Assembly (NCBI RefSeq): GCF_025399795.1
Contig: NZ_JAODTZ010000022.1
Span: 62,001 to 126,000 of the forward strand
DNA length: 64,000 nucleotides
Origin: Streptomyces rhizosphaerihabitans
GTDB lineage: Bacteria; Actinomycetota; Actinomycetes; Streptomycetales; Streptomycetaceae
Direction: 5' to 3'
Shown: piece by piece, positions 1 through 9,231 of the stretch
Layout: each line of letters starts with the position of its first letter
How positions within the stretch are numbered: the first letter of the stretch is position 1
Notes under the pieces: model-generated
The model's input: the letters and a program-made list of their open reading frames with translations, nothing else
Told to the model about the DNA's origin: nothing
The model's database searches: none
Made by a program: the position numbers and the translations under genes

Positions 1-270
1 CGGGACGTGTGTGCGCGAGTCGGCACCCGTGACCGGAGTGCCACGAGTCGGGCTCGGGGAGCGGTCATCGGGCACGGGGCGGGAAGGCGTACGGAAAGTA
101 CGTATCGAACGTGTGTGCTTTGTCGCCATAAAGAGGGGTGCTGGTGGCGGAATTCTCACTATCGTCGTTACGTACGGTCCGCCGGGGACGGGGGCGCGGC
201 TGAGGTTCGGCGAGAAACGCGTCGAGATCGGGCCGTCGGGTGGGGCCGACGGGGAGCGGGGGGTGACGGG

Positions 271-1368
271 ATGGCGCAGCGATGGGACGCGGACCGTCGG
301 CAATGGGTCGACGACGGTTCGGACCGGCCGGACGGCGGTGGAGTTCAGGACGGCGTCGACGCAGGCGGAGCGCCGCCGGCCGGCGAGCAGCAGCAGTCCG
401 GGGAGCAGCAGCAGTGGTGGGCGGCGGCCACACAGGCGGGTCCACTGCGGCCCGATCCCTGTCCGCCCGCGGGCTCCGTACCACCGCAGCCACAGGCACA
501 CCCATTGCCGCCACAGGCACACCCACCGCAGCCACAGCCATTGCCGCCGCAGCCACAGCCGCATCAATGGCACCAGCACCACCAGCAGCAGGCCCAGGCC
601 TGGTCGCAGCCGCCCCAGCAGCCGCAGACCTGGCCCGGGGGTGGTGCGACGCTCGGAGGCGGTCAGGCGCCGAGGGCCGGTGACTCGCGGCGACTGCTTC
701 TGGTGATTGTGGCCGTGGCCGTTCTGGCGGGTGGTGTGGGTGGCGGGCTGTGGGCGTTGACCAGAGGGGATTCGCCCGGGCATCCGGACGCGGGCCTGTC
801 CGGTCCCTCGGTGACCGTCACGGCGACGCAGCCCGGCGTGGCTCCGGACAGCTCGAACGTCTCCGGTGCCTCCGGCGGCGAGGGTGCCTACGCCGACCCG
901 GCTGTGACCACCGCCCCGGCGCCGTCCCCCGGGTACAGCCGTGCGGTCGACCCGATCGGCTACACCGTGGATGTGCCGGACGGCTGGGCGCGCGAAGAGA
1001 AGCAGGGCAAGCTGGCGCCCGTCGTCACCTACACGGCACCCGACGGCAACCGCAGGCTCATGGTGTTCGAGGTCACGGAGCCCTCGGCGGCGGAGTCCTC
1101 GGCGCTGGCCGAGGACATCGCGAAGGGGGCCAAGGGCTACCAGTACCTGGACCGGCGGACCGGCACCGACTGGACGGAGTTCAGCTACCGCTACTACGAC
1201 AAGCGGTACGGAGCCACCCAGACCGTCGACCACCGTTTCCAGGCCGCCGACGGCACGCCGTACGCCATCATCGCGAGCGGTCCGCCGGGCGCGGACATGA
1301 CCGAGCAGCTCACGACGGCCGTGAACTCCTTCTGCCCGACCGGGTCCGACTGCACGAGCCCCGGCTGA
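271..1368 (+). CDS. Pro/Gln-rich single-pass membrane protein of unknown function
   Basis: About 365 residues; I do not recognise a named family. The first ~140 residues are cytoplasmic and low complexity: hydrophilic, then a Pro/Gln/His-rich stretch (PPQPQ, HPLPPQ, QWHQHHQQQ). A single transmembrane segment follows at about residues 142-164 (LLLVIVAVAVLAGG), then a Ser/Thr/Pro linker and a folded extracellular domain of ~130 residues that starts near a VDPIGYTVDVPDGW motif. This layout of Pro-rich tail, one membrane helix and small outer domain is common among Streptomyces membrane proteins. ATG at 271 is preceded by the G-rich GGGGAGCGGGGGG; the frame is open further upstream, but that part is not protein-like. 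Bases 1-270 hold no gene I can support. Confidence 0.75.
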   Translation: MAQRWDADRRQWVDDGSDRPDGGGVQDGVDAGGAPPAGEQQQSGEQQQWWAAATQAGPLRPDPCPPAGSVPPQPQAHPLPPQAHPPQPQPLPPQPQPHQWHQHHQQQAQAWSQPPQQPQTWPGGGATLGGGQAPRAGDSRRLLLVIVAVAVLAGGVGGGLWALTRGDSPGHPDAGLSGPSVTVTATQPGVAPDSSNVSGASGGEGAYADPAVTTAPAPSPGYSRAVDPIGYTVDVPDGWAREEKQGKLAPVVTYTAPDGNRRLMVFEVTEPSAAESSALAEDIAKGAKGYQYLDRRTGTDWTEFSYRYYDKRYGATQTVDHRFQAADGTPYAIIASGPPGADMTEQLTTAVNSFCPTGSDCTSPG

Positions 1369-1471
1369 GACATGAGCCGGACTTGATGTACGAGCCCCGG
1401 CCGGCGCATGAGTTGCACTTGACGCACGAGCACCGGCTGGCGCGGGATCACCGCTGAAGCAGGAGTCGCCC

Positions 1472-2389
1472 CTAACGCGCGGGCGGTTCCTGCGCCCCCG
1501 CGCCGGGCAGCCGCTTCTCGAACCAGTACGCCGCGTACACGTTGTCGTCGTACCGCGGGATCTCCGTGTATCCGCACGCCCGGTACATCGCCCGGGCCTC
1601 GGTCAGCGTGGCGTGCGTGTCGAGCCGTACGACGGTGAACTCGCGCTCGGTGGCCCGCTGTTCGAGGCCGTCGAGGATGCGGCGTCCGAGGCCGAGCCGA
1701 CGAGCGGCGGGATGTACCCACACATGGCGGATCTCGCCCACGCGGGGAGCGAGCCGGCGCAGCGCGCCGCAGCCCACGGGACGGTCCTCCTCGTAGGCGA
1801 CGAGGAAGGCGCCCGCGTCGCCCGACACCTCGTGGGGCCGGACGAGGGTGCCGGGGTCGAAGCCCTCGGGGAACCGCTCGTCGATGTCGGCCGCGTACGC
1901 GTCGAGGCAGGCGCGGGCGTCGGGGGAGGCGCCGTCGACGGTCTCGACGGTGATCGCGGCGAGCCGGAGCAGACGGTGTGCCGTGCCGAGAGCTGCGGTC
2001 AGCTCCGCGCGCCGGGGAGCGTCGAGACCGCTGAGCAGGCCCTCGGTCAGACCGTCGGCCAGCCGGTTCTGCTCCTTCACCTCGGCCTGCCCGGCGGCCG
2101 TGAGACCGGCGACCCGCAGTCTGCTGTCACCGGGATGGACGCTGACCCGGACGAGGCCCTGTGACTCCAGGGCCCGGACCATCCGGCTCAAGTACCCCGC
2201 GTCCAGGCCGAGTCGGGACCTGAGCTCGCGCAGGGAGGCTCCCGCCCCGCCGATCTCGAACAGCAGCCGGGCCTCGCCGAGGGGGCGGTCCTGGCCGAGG
2301 TAGTGGTCGTCGAGGGCTCCGATGCGCCGGGTGAAGTAGCGGTTGAACCGCCGCAGCGCCGTCACCTGGTCCGCTGACACTGGCTCCAT
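1472..2389 (-). CDS. MarR-type regulator fused to a GNAT acetyltransferase
   Basis: About 305 residues. Residues ~10-150 form a MarR winged helix (SLRELRSRLGLDAGYLSRMV recognition region, then the R/D-rich wing VHPGDSRLR). Residues ~155-300 form a GNAT domain with the acetyl-CoA loop RRLGLGRRIL and a C-terminal ACGYTEIPRYDD motif. Such fusions occur in actinobacteria and combine DNA binding with N-acetyl transfer; the acetyl acceptor is unknown. ATG at 2389 is chosen. A TTG at 2446 would give 19 more residues, but it lies inside the 42-bp palindrome, which looks like this gene's operator. It is divergent from betB, so it may control choline/betaine genes (inference). Confidence 0.85.
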   Translation of the reverse strand: MEPVSADQVTALRRFNRYFTRRIGALDDHYLGQDRPLGEARLLFEIGGAGASLRELRSRLGLDAGYLSRMVRALESQGLVRVSVHPGDSRLRVAGLTAAGQAEVKEQNRLADGLTEGLLSGLDAPRRAELTAALGTAHRLLRLAAITVETVDGASPDARACLDAYAADIDERFPEGFDPGTLVRPHEVSGDAGAFLVAYEEDRPVGCGALRRLAPRVGEIRHVWVHPAARRLGLGRRILDGLEQRATEREFTVVRLDTHATLTEARAMYRACGYTEIPRYDDNVYAAYWFEKRLPGAGAQEPPAR

Positions 2390-2418
2390 TTTTTCCGGCT
2401 CTCTGTCCGGTCCCACTC

Positions 2419-2460
2419 CATCCCTCTTTCCTTTGACTTTAGTCAAAGGAAAGAGGGATG
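2419..2460. promoter_or_regulatory. Perfect 42-bp palindrome, probable MarR-family operator
   Basis: Two 20-base arms (2419-2438 and 2441-2460) are exact reverse complements separated by TT. The core TTGACTTTAGTCAA has the form of a MarR-family operator. It lies 30 bp upstream of the ATG of the MarR-GNAT gene and about 170 bp upstream of betB, so it could serve autoregulation and divergent control. It could also fold as a hairpin in a transcript, but it lacks a U-tract and sits at a gene start, not a gene end. Confidence 0.8.
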
Positions 2461-2628
2461 TCTATCACCCGTTCTCATCGCATTTTGGTGGATTTTTCAG
2501 TGACCCGGCGCACTTTTGGTGACGGATTGTGCATGCAACCGGGGTCGAAGGGCAGGTGCTCACGGCTCCCAGGAGTGACACGCGTGTGACGCAGGGGCAT
2601 CGAACAAGAACGGAAGGCAACACCGATC

Positions 2629-4140
2629 ATGGCCGGACAGCAGGCAGAGCAGACCATCCACGTGGGCGGCGAGTGGCGCGCGGCGCTCTCTGGCGCGACG
2701 CGCGAGATCCTCGACCCCGCCGATGCCGAGCCGTTCGCCGTGGTCGCGGAAGGTGACGAGAAGGACGCGGACCTCGCGGTCGCCGCCGCACGCCGCGCCT
2801 TCGACGAGGGTCCCTGGCCGCACACCCCCGTCACCGAGCGCGCCGCCCTGCTGCGCCGCGTCGCCGACCTCCTCGTCCGCGACCGCGAGGAGCTCGGGCT
2901 GCTCGAAAGCCGTGACGCGGGCAAGACCCTGGAGGAGGGGCGCGTCGACATCGACTGCGTCGCCGACGCCTTCCGCTACTTCGCCGACCTCGTGGTGGGG
3001 GAGGGCGGCGGGCGTGTGGTGGACGCCGGTTCGTCCGACGTCCACAGCGTCGTCGTGCACGAGCCCGTCGGCGTATGTGCGCTGATCACACCTTGGAACT
3101 ACCCTCTCCTGCAGGCCAGTTGGAAGATCGCTCCAGCCCTCGCCGCCGGCAACACCTTCGTGGTCAAGCCGAGCGAGATCACCCCGCTGACCACGGTCGC
3201 CCTGCTCGGTCTGCTGGCCGAGGCAGGGCTGCCCGCCGGTGTCGCCGGCCTCGTCACGGGCCCCGGACACACCGTCGGAGCCCGCCTCGCCGAGCACCCC
3301 GACGTCGACCTCGTCTCCTTCACCGGCGGCCTCGCCAGCGGTACGAAGGTGGCACGCGCCGCCGCCGACACGGTCAAGAAGGTCGCGCTCGAACTCGGCG
3401 GCAAGAACCCCAACGTCGTCTTCGCCGACGCCTGTGCCACCGGGGAGGGCTTCGACACCGCAGTCGACCAGGCCCTCAACGCCGCTTTCATCCACAGCGG
3501 CCAGGTGTGCTCGGCCGGTTCGCGGCTCATCGTCGAGGAGTCCCTGCGCGAGCGTTTCGTCGCCGAACTCGCGCGCAGGGCAAACGCGATCCGGCTGGGC
3601 CGCGGCACCGAGGACGGCGTCGAGTGCGGCCCGCTCGTCTCCGAGCAGCAGCGCGCGAAGACCGAGGCGTACGTCGCCGCCGCACTGGCCGAGGGCGCGG
3701 TGCTGCGCGCCGGCGGCAAGCGGCCCGAGCCGTCCGGAGTCCGGCCCGCCACCGGGTACTTCTACGAGCCGACCGTGCTCGACCAGTGCCACCGCGGGAT
3801 GCGGGTCGTCCGCGAGGAGGTCTTCGGGCCTGTCCTCACCGTCGAGACCTTCGCCACCGAGGACGAGGCCGTCGCTCTCGCCAACGACACCGAGTACGGC
3901 CTCGCGGGGGCCGTCTGGACCGCCGACGCCGGCCGCGCCCGCCGCGTCGCCGGCCGGCTGCGCCACGGCACCGTCTGGATCAACGACTTCCACCCCTACC
4001 TCCCGCAGGCGGAGTGGGGCGGCTTCGGCAGGAGCGGCGTCGGGCGCGAACTCGGCCCGGCCGGGCTCGCCGAATACCAAGAGACCAAGCACGTCTACCA
4101 GAACCTCGCGCCGAAGCCCGTGCGCTGGTTCGCCGGCTGA
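2629..4140 (+). CDS. betB: Betaine-aldehyde dehydrogenase
   Basis: 503 residues, normal for the NAD(P)-dependent aldehyde dehydrogenase superfamily. It would oxidise betaine aldehyde to glycine betaine in the cytoplasm. Visible motifs are PWNYPLLQ (cofactor entry), VKPSE, FTGG in the Rossmann part, ELGGKNP with the general-base Glu255, and the catalytic Cys294 in GQVCSAGSR. The C-terminal EEVFGPVL and WINDFHPY also fit. The substrate is inferred from the neighbours: a choline dehydrogenase gene and a complete betaine ABC transporter follow on the same strand. ATG at 2629 follows an AGGAAG-like site. About 200 bp with nothing evident separate it from betA. Confidence 0.9.
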   Translation: MAGQQAEQTIHVGGEWRAALSGATREILDPADAEPFAVVAEGDEKDADLAVAAARRAFDEGPWPHTPVTERAALLRRVADLLVRDREELGLLESRDAGKTLEEGRVDIDCVADAFRYFADLVVGEGGGRVVDAGSSDVHSVVVHEPVGVCALITPWNYPLLQASWKIAPALAAGNTFVVKPSEITPLTTVALLGLLAEAGLPAGVAGLVTGPGHTVGARLAEHPDVDLVSFTGGLASGTKVARAAADTVKKVALELGGKNPNVVFADACATGEGFDTAVDQALNAAFIHSGQVCSAGSRLIVEESLRERFVAELARRANAIRLGRGTEDGVECGPLVSEQQRAKTEAYVAAALAEGAVLRAGGKRPEPSGVRPATGYFYEPTVLDQCHRGMRVVREEVFGPVLTVETFATEDEAVALANDTEYGLAGAVWTADAGRARRVAGRLRHGTVWINDFHPYLPQAEWGGFGRSGVGRELGPAGLAEYQETKHVYQNLAPKPVRWFAG

Positions 4141-4337
4141 GACCGGCAGGCAGGTCCCGCCCGTCGGCCAGTGGGTCGACGGCCGTGCACCGGGCGCCGG
4201 TCGGCCGCCCCGCATGGGGTGACGACCCGAGCCGCCGCCCGGCGCCGACCCGTTCCCCGCCCTCTTCTCCGTCCCCCGTCCCCACTTCGCCCCCTTCCTC
4301 CAATCCCCCACCGCACAAGGCACTTTGGAGCACCTTC

Positions 4338-5866
4338 ATGTCCCAGCACGAGAACACGTACGACTACGTCGTCATCGGCGGCGGCACGGCGGGCTCCGTG
4401 ATCGCGTCCCGCCTCACCGAGAACCCCGACGTCACCGTCGCCGTCATCGAGGGCGGGCCCAGCGACGTCGGCCGCGACGACGTCCTGACCCTGCGCCGCT
4501 GGATGGGCCTGCTCGGCGGGGAGCTGGACTACGACTACCCGACGACCGAGCAGCCGCGGGGCAACTCGCACATCCGGCACAGCCGGGCCCGGGTCCTCGG
4601 CGGCTGCTCGTCGCACAACACGCTGATCGCGTTCAAGCCGCTGCCGTCCGACTGGGACGAGTGGGAGGCGGCCGGTGCCAAGGGCTGGGGCGCGGTGTCG
4701 ATGGAGGGGTACTACGCGCGGCTCCTGAACAACATCGTCCCGGTCGACGAGAAGGACCGGAACGCCATCGCGAGGGACTTCGTGGACGCGGCACAGTCCG
4801 CCCTCGACGTGCCGCGCGTCGAGGGCTTCAACCGGCAGCCGTTCACCGAGGGTGTGGGCTTCTTCGACCTCGCGTACCACCCGGAGACCAACAAGCGGTC
4901 GAGCGCCTCGGTGGCGTACCTGCACCCGGTGATGGACGAGCGGCCCAACCTGACTCTCCTGCTGGAGACCTGGGCGTACAAGCTGGAACTCGACGGGACC
5001 CGGGTCACGGGCGTGCACGTCCGCACGAAGGACGACGAAGAGGTCCTCGTACGGGCGAGGAACGAGGTCCTGCTGTGCGCGGGCGCGGTCGACTCGCCGC
5101 GTCTGCTGCTGCACTCCGGCGTCGGACCCGCCGGTGATCTGGAGGAGCTCGACATCCCGGTCGTGCACGATCTGCCGGCGTCGGCGAGAACCTGCTCGAC
5201 CACCCCGAGTCGGTGATCGTCTGGGAGACGAACGGGCCGATCCCGGAGAACTCCGCGATGGACTCCGACGCGGGCCTGTTCGTCCGCCGCGACCCCCAAC
5301 AGCCGGGCCCCGACCTCATGTTCCACTTCTACCAGATCCCCTTCACGGACAACCCGGAGCGCCTCGGCTACGAACGCCCCGCGCACGGCGTCTCCATGAC
5401 CCCCAACATCCCCAAGCCGCGCAGCCGCGGCCGCCTCCACCTGACCAGCGCCGACCCCGCCGTCAAACCCGCCCTGGACTTCCGGTACTTCACGGACGAG
5501 GACGACTACGACGGCCGTACCCTCGTCGACGGCATCAAGATCGCCCGCGAGATAGCCGGGGCCGAGCCACTCGCCGGCTGGCTCAAGCGCGAGGTGTGCC
5601 CCGGCCCCGCCGTCACCGACGACGAGGAACTCGGCGCGTACGCCCGCCAGGTCGCGCACACCGTGTACCACCCGGCAGGCACCTGCCGGATGGGTGACCT
5701 CTCCGACGAACGCGCGGTGGTGGACCCCGAACTGCGGGTCCGCGGCCTCGACGGCATCCGTATCGCCGACGCCTCCGTCTTTCCGACCATGCCCGCCGTG
5801 AACCCGATGATCGCGGTGCTCATGGTCGGCGAGAAGGCCGCCGACCTGATCGGGGGCGGTGCGTGA
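4338..5866 (+). pseudogene. betA: Choline dehydrogenase (GMC oxidoreductase), broken by a one-base frameshift
   Basis: Restoring one base gives a ~509-residue GMC flavoprotein that would oxidise choline to betaine aldehyde. The first frame runs from ATG 4338 with the FAD-binding VVIGGGTAGSVIASRL near residue 12 and RVLGGCSSHN. It derails at 5175-5176, where CTGCC-GGCGTC reads LPAS instead of the expected LPGVGENLLDHP, and stops at 5216. The second frame resumes exactly at GVGENLLDHP and carries the active-site VYHPAGTCRMG and the NPMIAVLMVGEKAADL end, stopping at 5866. A single C lost from a C-run explains this. It could be a real mutation or a sequencing error; codon use on both sides looks intact. 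The downstream gene overlaps its stop codon. Confidence 0.85.
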
Positions 5867-7275
5867 TGAGTACGACGACCAACGGAGACGCCGCACGAGT
5901 GAACGAGGGCACGGCAACCACCGGGAACACCGCGGCCGGTGCCGCCCGTGCAACCGACGGCACGGCACCCGGCGCGTACGGAACGGCTGGTACGGCCGAC
6001 AGCAGCTCCACCACCTCCGGTGATGCGGGAATCAACCCCGTCTTCTCCGTGCGCAACCTGTGGAAGGTCTTCGGTCCGAAGGCCGACCGCGTCCCCGGCG
6101 ACCCCGGACTCGCCTCCCTCGACGCCGCCGAACTGCGCGCCGCCACCGGCTGCACCGCCGCCGTCCGTGACGTCGGTTTCGACGTCCGCAAGGGCGAGGT
6201 CTTCGTCGTCATGGGCCTGTCCGGCTCGGGCAAGTCCACGCTCGTGCGCTGTCTCACCCGGCTGATCGAGCCCACCTCGGGCCGCCTCTCGATCGACGGC
6301 GAGGACGTCCTCGCGATGGACAAGGCGCGGCTGCGCGAACTGCGCCGCCACCGCGCCGCCATGGTCTTCCAGCACTTCGGCCTGCTGCCGCACCGCTCGG
6401 TGCTCGACAACGTCGCCTACGGCCTGGAGATCCAGGGTGTCTCGCGCGGGGAACGCCGGGCGAGGGCCGCCGAGGTCGTCGCCAAGGTCGGCCTGGAAGG
6501 CATGGAGCAGCGCAGGCCCGGACAGCTGTCCGGCGGTCAGCAACAGCGCGTCGGGCTGGCCCGCGCGCTCGCCGTCGAGCCCGAAGTCCTGCTCTTCGAC
6601 GAGCCGTTCAGCGCGCTCGACCCGATGATCCGGCGCGACATGCAGGAGGAGGTCGTCCGGCTGCACCGCGAGGAGGGCCGCACGATGGTCTTCATCACCC
6701 ATGACCTGACCGAGGCCCTGCGTCTCGGCGACCGCATCGCCCTGATGCGCGACGGCCGGATCGTCCAGCTCGGCACACCCGAGGAGATCGTCGGCTCCCC
6801 GGCCGACGCCTACGTCCGCGAGTTCGTCCGGGACGTGCCCCGCGAGCAGGTCATGACGGTCCGCACGGCGATGCGGGCCGGGGACTGCGGAGGGCCGGAC
6901 CACCCCGGCGCGCTCGCCCCCGACACCGTGGTCGCCGATGCCATCAAGGCCGTCGCCCGCACGGGCCGGGCCGCCTGCGTCGTAGGGGACGGCCGCTGCC
7001 TCGGTGTCGTCGACCACGAGCGGCTGCTCCACGTCGTCGCCGGGTCGGATCTTCGCGACGCGTCGAGCCTCCGGGACCGATCGAGTCTGCGAGGCGGGTC
7101 GACTCCGCCCACCGGCGCGGACCCGGTCCCGCAGACCGACCCGGACCCACTCGCCGACCCGGACCCGCGCACCGGCTCGGACCCGCAGACCGGCTCGGTC
7201 CCGCGCACCGACCGGGAGGCGCAGACCGCCCCCGTCCCGCGCACCGCCCCGGACCCGCGCAAGGAGGCGCTGTGA
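5866..7275 (+). CDS. Glycine betaine/proline ABC transporter, ATP-binding subunit
   Basis: About 469 residues, OpuAA/ProV type. It hydrolyses ATP to drive betaine import. The Walker A motif GLSGSGKST is at residues ~117-125, Q-loop QHFGLLPHRSV, signature LSGGQQQRVGLARAL, Walker B VLLFDEPFSALDP and switch His in FITHDL. A CBS-like segment (VVADAIKAVARTGRAACVV) follows the ATPase core, as in osmosensing family members. The first ~60 residues are Thr/Ala/Gly-rich and the last ~60 are a repetitive tail of DPRTGSDPQ-type units; both are unusual for the family and probably disordered. ATG at 5866 overlaps the betA stop, so it is translationally coupled. Confidence 0.93.
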   Translation: MSTTTNGDAARVNEGTATTGNTAAGAARATDGTAPGAYGTAGTADSSSTTSGDAGINPVFSVRNLWKVFGPKADRVPGDPGLASLDAAELRAATGCTAAVRDVGFDVRKGEVFVVMGLSGSGKSTLVRCLTRLIEPTSGRLSIDGEDVLAMDKARLRELRRHRAAMVFQHFGLLPHRSVLDNVAYGLEIQGVSRGERRARAAEVVAKVGLEGMEQRRPGQLSGGQQQRVGLARALAVEPEVLLFDEPFSALDPMIRRDMQEEVVRLHREEGRTMVFITHDLTEALRLGDRIALMRDGRIVQLGTPEEIVGSPADAYVREFVRDVPREQVMTVRTAMRAGDCGGPDHPGALAPDTVVADAIKAVARTGRAACVVGDGRCLGVVDHERLLHVVAGSDLRDASSLRDRSSLRGGSTPPTGADPVPQTDPDPLADPDPRTGSDPQTGSVPRTDREAQTAPVPRTAPDPRKEAL

Positions 7276-9230
7276 TGGCCGCAGTCACCACGTCCACCTC
7301 CGTCCCCCGTACGGTCCTTCCCCGGCGCCTCAGTCATCCGGCCGTCGGCAAGCTCCTGCTGCTCGCGGTCGTCGCGGCGGTGCTCGTGCCTCTCGCCAAC
7401 GCTCGTTGGTCCAGCGGCAGTTGGCCGCACGCGCTGACCGTCGACCTGACCGGACCGCTCGGCAGAGCCGGCGACTGGATCATCGACAACCGTGACAGCC
7501 ACCCACTGTTCCTGTACTTCTTCGGCTACGTCAGCAACGCCGTCGTCCTCTCGGTACGCGCCGTCTATCTGTTGCTCCTCGCGGCCGGCTGGGCCGGAGC
7601 GACCGCCGTGGCCGCCCTCGTGGCCTGGCGGGCCGCGGGCCTACGGCCCGCCCTCGGCACCGGCGCGGCCTTCCTCGCCTGCGGCCTGCTCGGCATGTGG
7701 GTGCCCACCATGCAGACGCTGGCCGTCATGGTGGTCGCCGTGTTCGCCTCCGTCGTGCTGGGCACGCTGCTCGGCCTCGCCGCCGGGCTCTCCGACCGCA
7801 CCCACCGCGCGCTGCGCCCCGTCCTCGACACCATGCAGGTGCTCCCGGCGTTCGCGTATCTGCTGCCCGTCGTGCTGGTCTTCGGCATCGGTGTGCCAGC
7901 GGCCGTGCTCGCCACCGTCGTCTACGCCGCCCCGCCCATGGCCCGGCTCACCGCGCTCGGCCTGCGCGACGCGGACGAGGGCGTGCTGGAGGCCGTCGCC
8001 TCGCTCGGCGCCACGGCCCGGCAGCGGTTGCTCACCGCCCGCCTACCGCTGGCCCGCAAGGAACTCCTTCTCGGCCTCAACCAGACGATCATGATGGCGC
8101 TGTCGATGGCCGTCATCGCCTCGGTGATCGGCGCCGGCGGTCTCGGTGACCGCGTCTACCAGGCCCTCGCCTCCGTGGACGTGGGCGCAGCGCTCGCAGC
8201 CGGCATCCCGATCGTCCTCCTCGCGGTCGTCCTCGACCGGGTCACGGCCGCGGCGGGTGAACGGCTCGGAGAGGCCCACGAGAAGACTTCCCGGGTGTAC
8301 GTGGCGGCCGCCGCCGTGGCCGCTGTGGCCGCCGTGGCCGCCGGACGTCTCGCGGGCCGGCCGGACTGGCCCGACGCCTGGGTGGTGAACATCGCGGAGC
8401 CGGTGAACAGCGCCGTCGACTGGATGACCGGCCACCTCTACTCAGGCGTCCCCTGCATCGGCGGCACCGCCGACTGGGCGGGCCACTTCACCACCTGGGT
8501 CCTCGACCCGCTCCGGGACGGTCTGCAGTGGCTGCCCTGGTGGGCCGTGCTGCTCATCGTCGCCGCCCTCGCCTGGCTGATCGGCACCTGGCGCACCGCG
8601 CTCACCGCCGTCCTCGCCATGGCCGCGATCGGCGTGCTGGGCGCGTGGAAGTCGTCCCTCGACACGCTCTCCCAGGTGCTCGCGGCGGTCGCAGTGACCC
8701 TCGTGCTCGGCTTCGCCACCGGTATCGCGGCCGCGCGCAGCGAGCGGTTCGAGCGCCTGCTGCGGCCCGTCCTCGACGTCTTCCAGACCATGCCGCAGTT
8801 CGTGTACCTCATCCCCGTGGTGGCGCTGTTCGGCGTCGGCCGCGCACCCGCCGTCGCCGCCGCGGTCGTCTACGCGCTGCCCGCCGTGGTCCGCATCACC
8901 ACCCAGGGGCTGCGCGCCGTCGACCCGGCCGCGCTGGAGGCCGCCCGCTCCCTCGGCGCGAGCGCCGGGCAGCAACTGCGGCAGGTCCAGCTGCCGTTGG
9001 CTCGGCCCGCGCTGCTGCTCGCCGTCAACCAGGGCGTCGTCCTGGTCCTCGCCGTCGTCATCATCGGCGGCCTGGTCGGCGGCGGCGCGCTGGGATACGA
9101 CGTCGTGTTCGGCCTCGCCCAGGGCGACCTGGCCACCGGCCTGGTCGCGGGCGCCGCGATCGTCTGCCTCGGCCTGATGCTCGACCGGGTGACCCAGCCG
9201 ACGCGGCGCCGCGCGAAGAAAGGAGCCTGA
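7275..9230 (+). CDS. Glycine betaine ABC transporter permease, two fused permease domains
   Basis: About 651 residues, roughly twice the length of ProW/OpuAB. The protein contains two homologous permease halves. Each has the same series of signatures: MQVLPAFAYLLPVV versus FQTMPQFVYLIPVV, LGATARQRLLTARLPLAR versus LGASAGQQLRQVQLPLAR, and a conserved LNQTIMMALSMAVIASVIG-like helix. A single chain could therefore form the complete membrane channel. ATG at 7275 overlaps the ATPase stop (ATGA), with AAGGAGG just upstream. It works with the ATPase and binding protein on either side to import glycine betaine. Confidence 0.93.
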   Translation: MAAVTTSTSVPRTVLPRRLSHPAVGKLLLLAVVAAVLVPLANARWSSGSWPHALTVDLTGPLGRAGDWIIDNRDSHPLFLYFFGYVSNAVVLSVRAVYLLLLAAGWAGATAVAALVAWRAAGLRPALGTGAAFLACGLLGMWVPTMQTLAVMVVAVFASVVLGTLLGLAAGLSDRTHRALRPVLDTMQVLPAFAYLLPVVLVFGIGVPAAVLATVVYAAPPMARLTALGLRDADEGVLEAVASLGATARQRLLTARLPLARKELLLGLNQTIMMALSMAVIASVIGAGGLGDRVYQALASVDVGAALAAGIPIVLLAVVLDRVTAAAGERLGEAHEKTSRVYVAAAAVAAVAAVAAGRLAGRPDWPDAWVVNIAEPVNSAVDWMTGHLYSGVPCIGGTADWAGHFTTWVLDPLRDGLQWLPWWAVLLIVAALAWLIGTWRTALTAVLAMAAIGVLGAWKSSLDTLSQVLAAVAVTLVLGFATGIAAARSERFERLLRPVLDVFQTMPQFVYLIPVVALFGVGRAPAVAAAVVYALPAVVRITTQGLRAVDPAALEAARSLGASAGQQLRQVQLPLARPALLLAVNQGVVLVLAVVIIGGLVGGGALGYDVVFGLAQGDLATGLVAGAAIVCLGLMLDRVTQPTRRRAKKGA

Positions 9231-9231
9231 C

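Noticed and set aside
2560..4323. 587-codon minus-strand frame opposite betB
   Set aside because: betB has complete aldehyde dehydrogenase motifs; the opposite frame has none.
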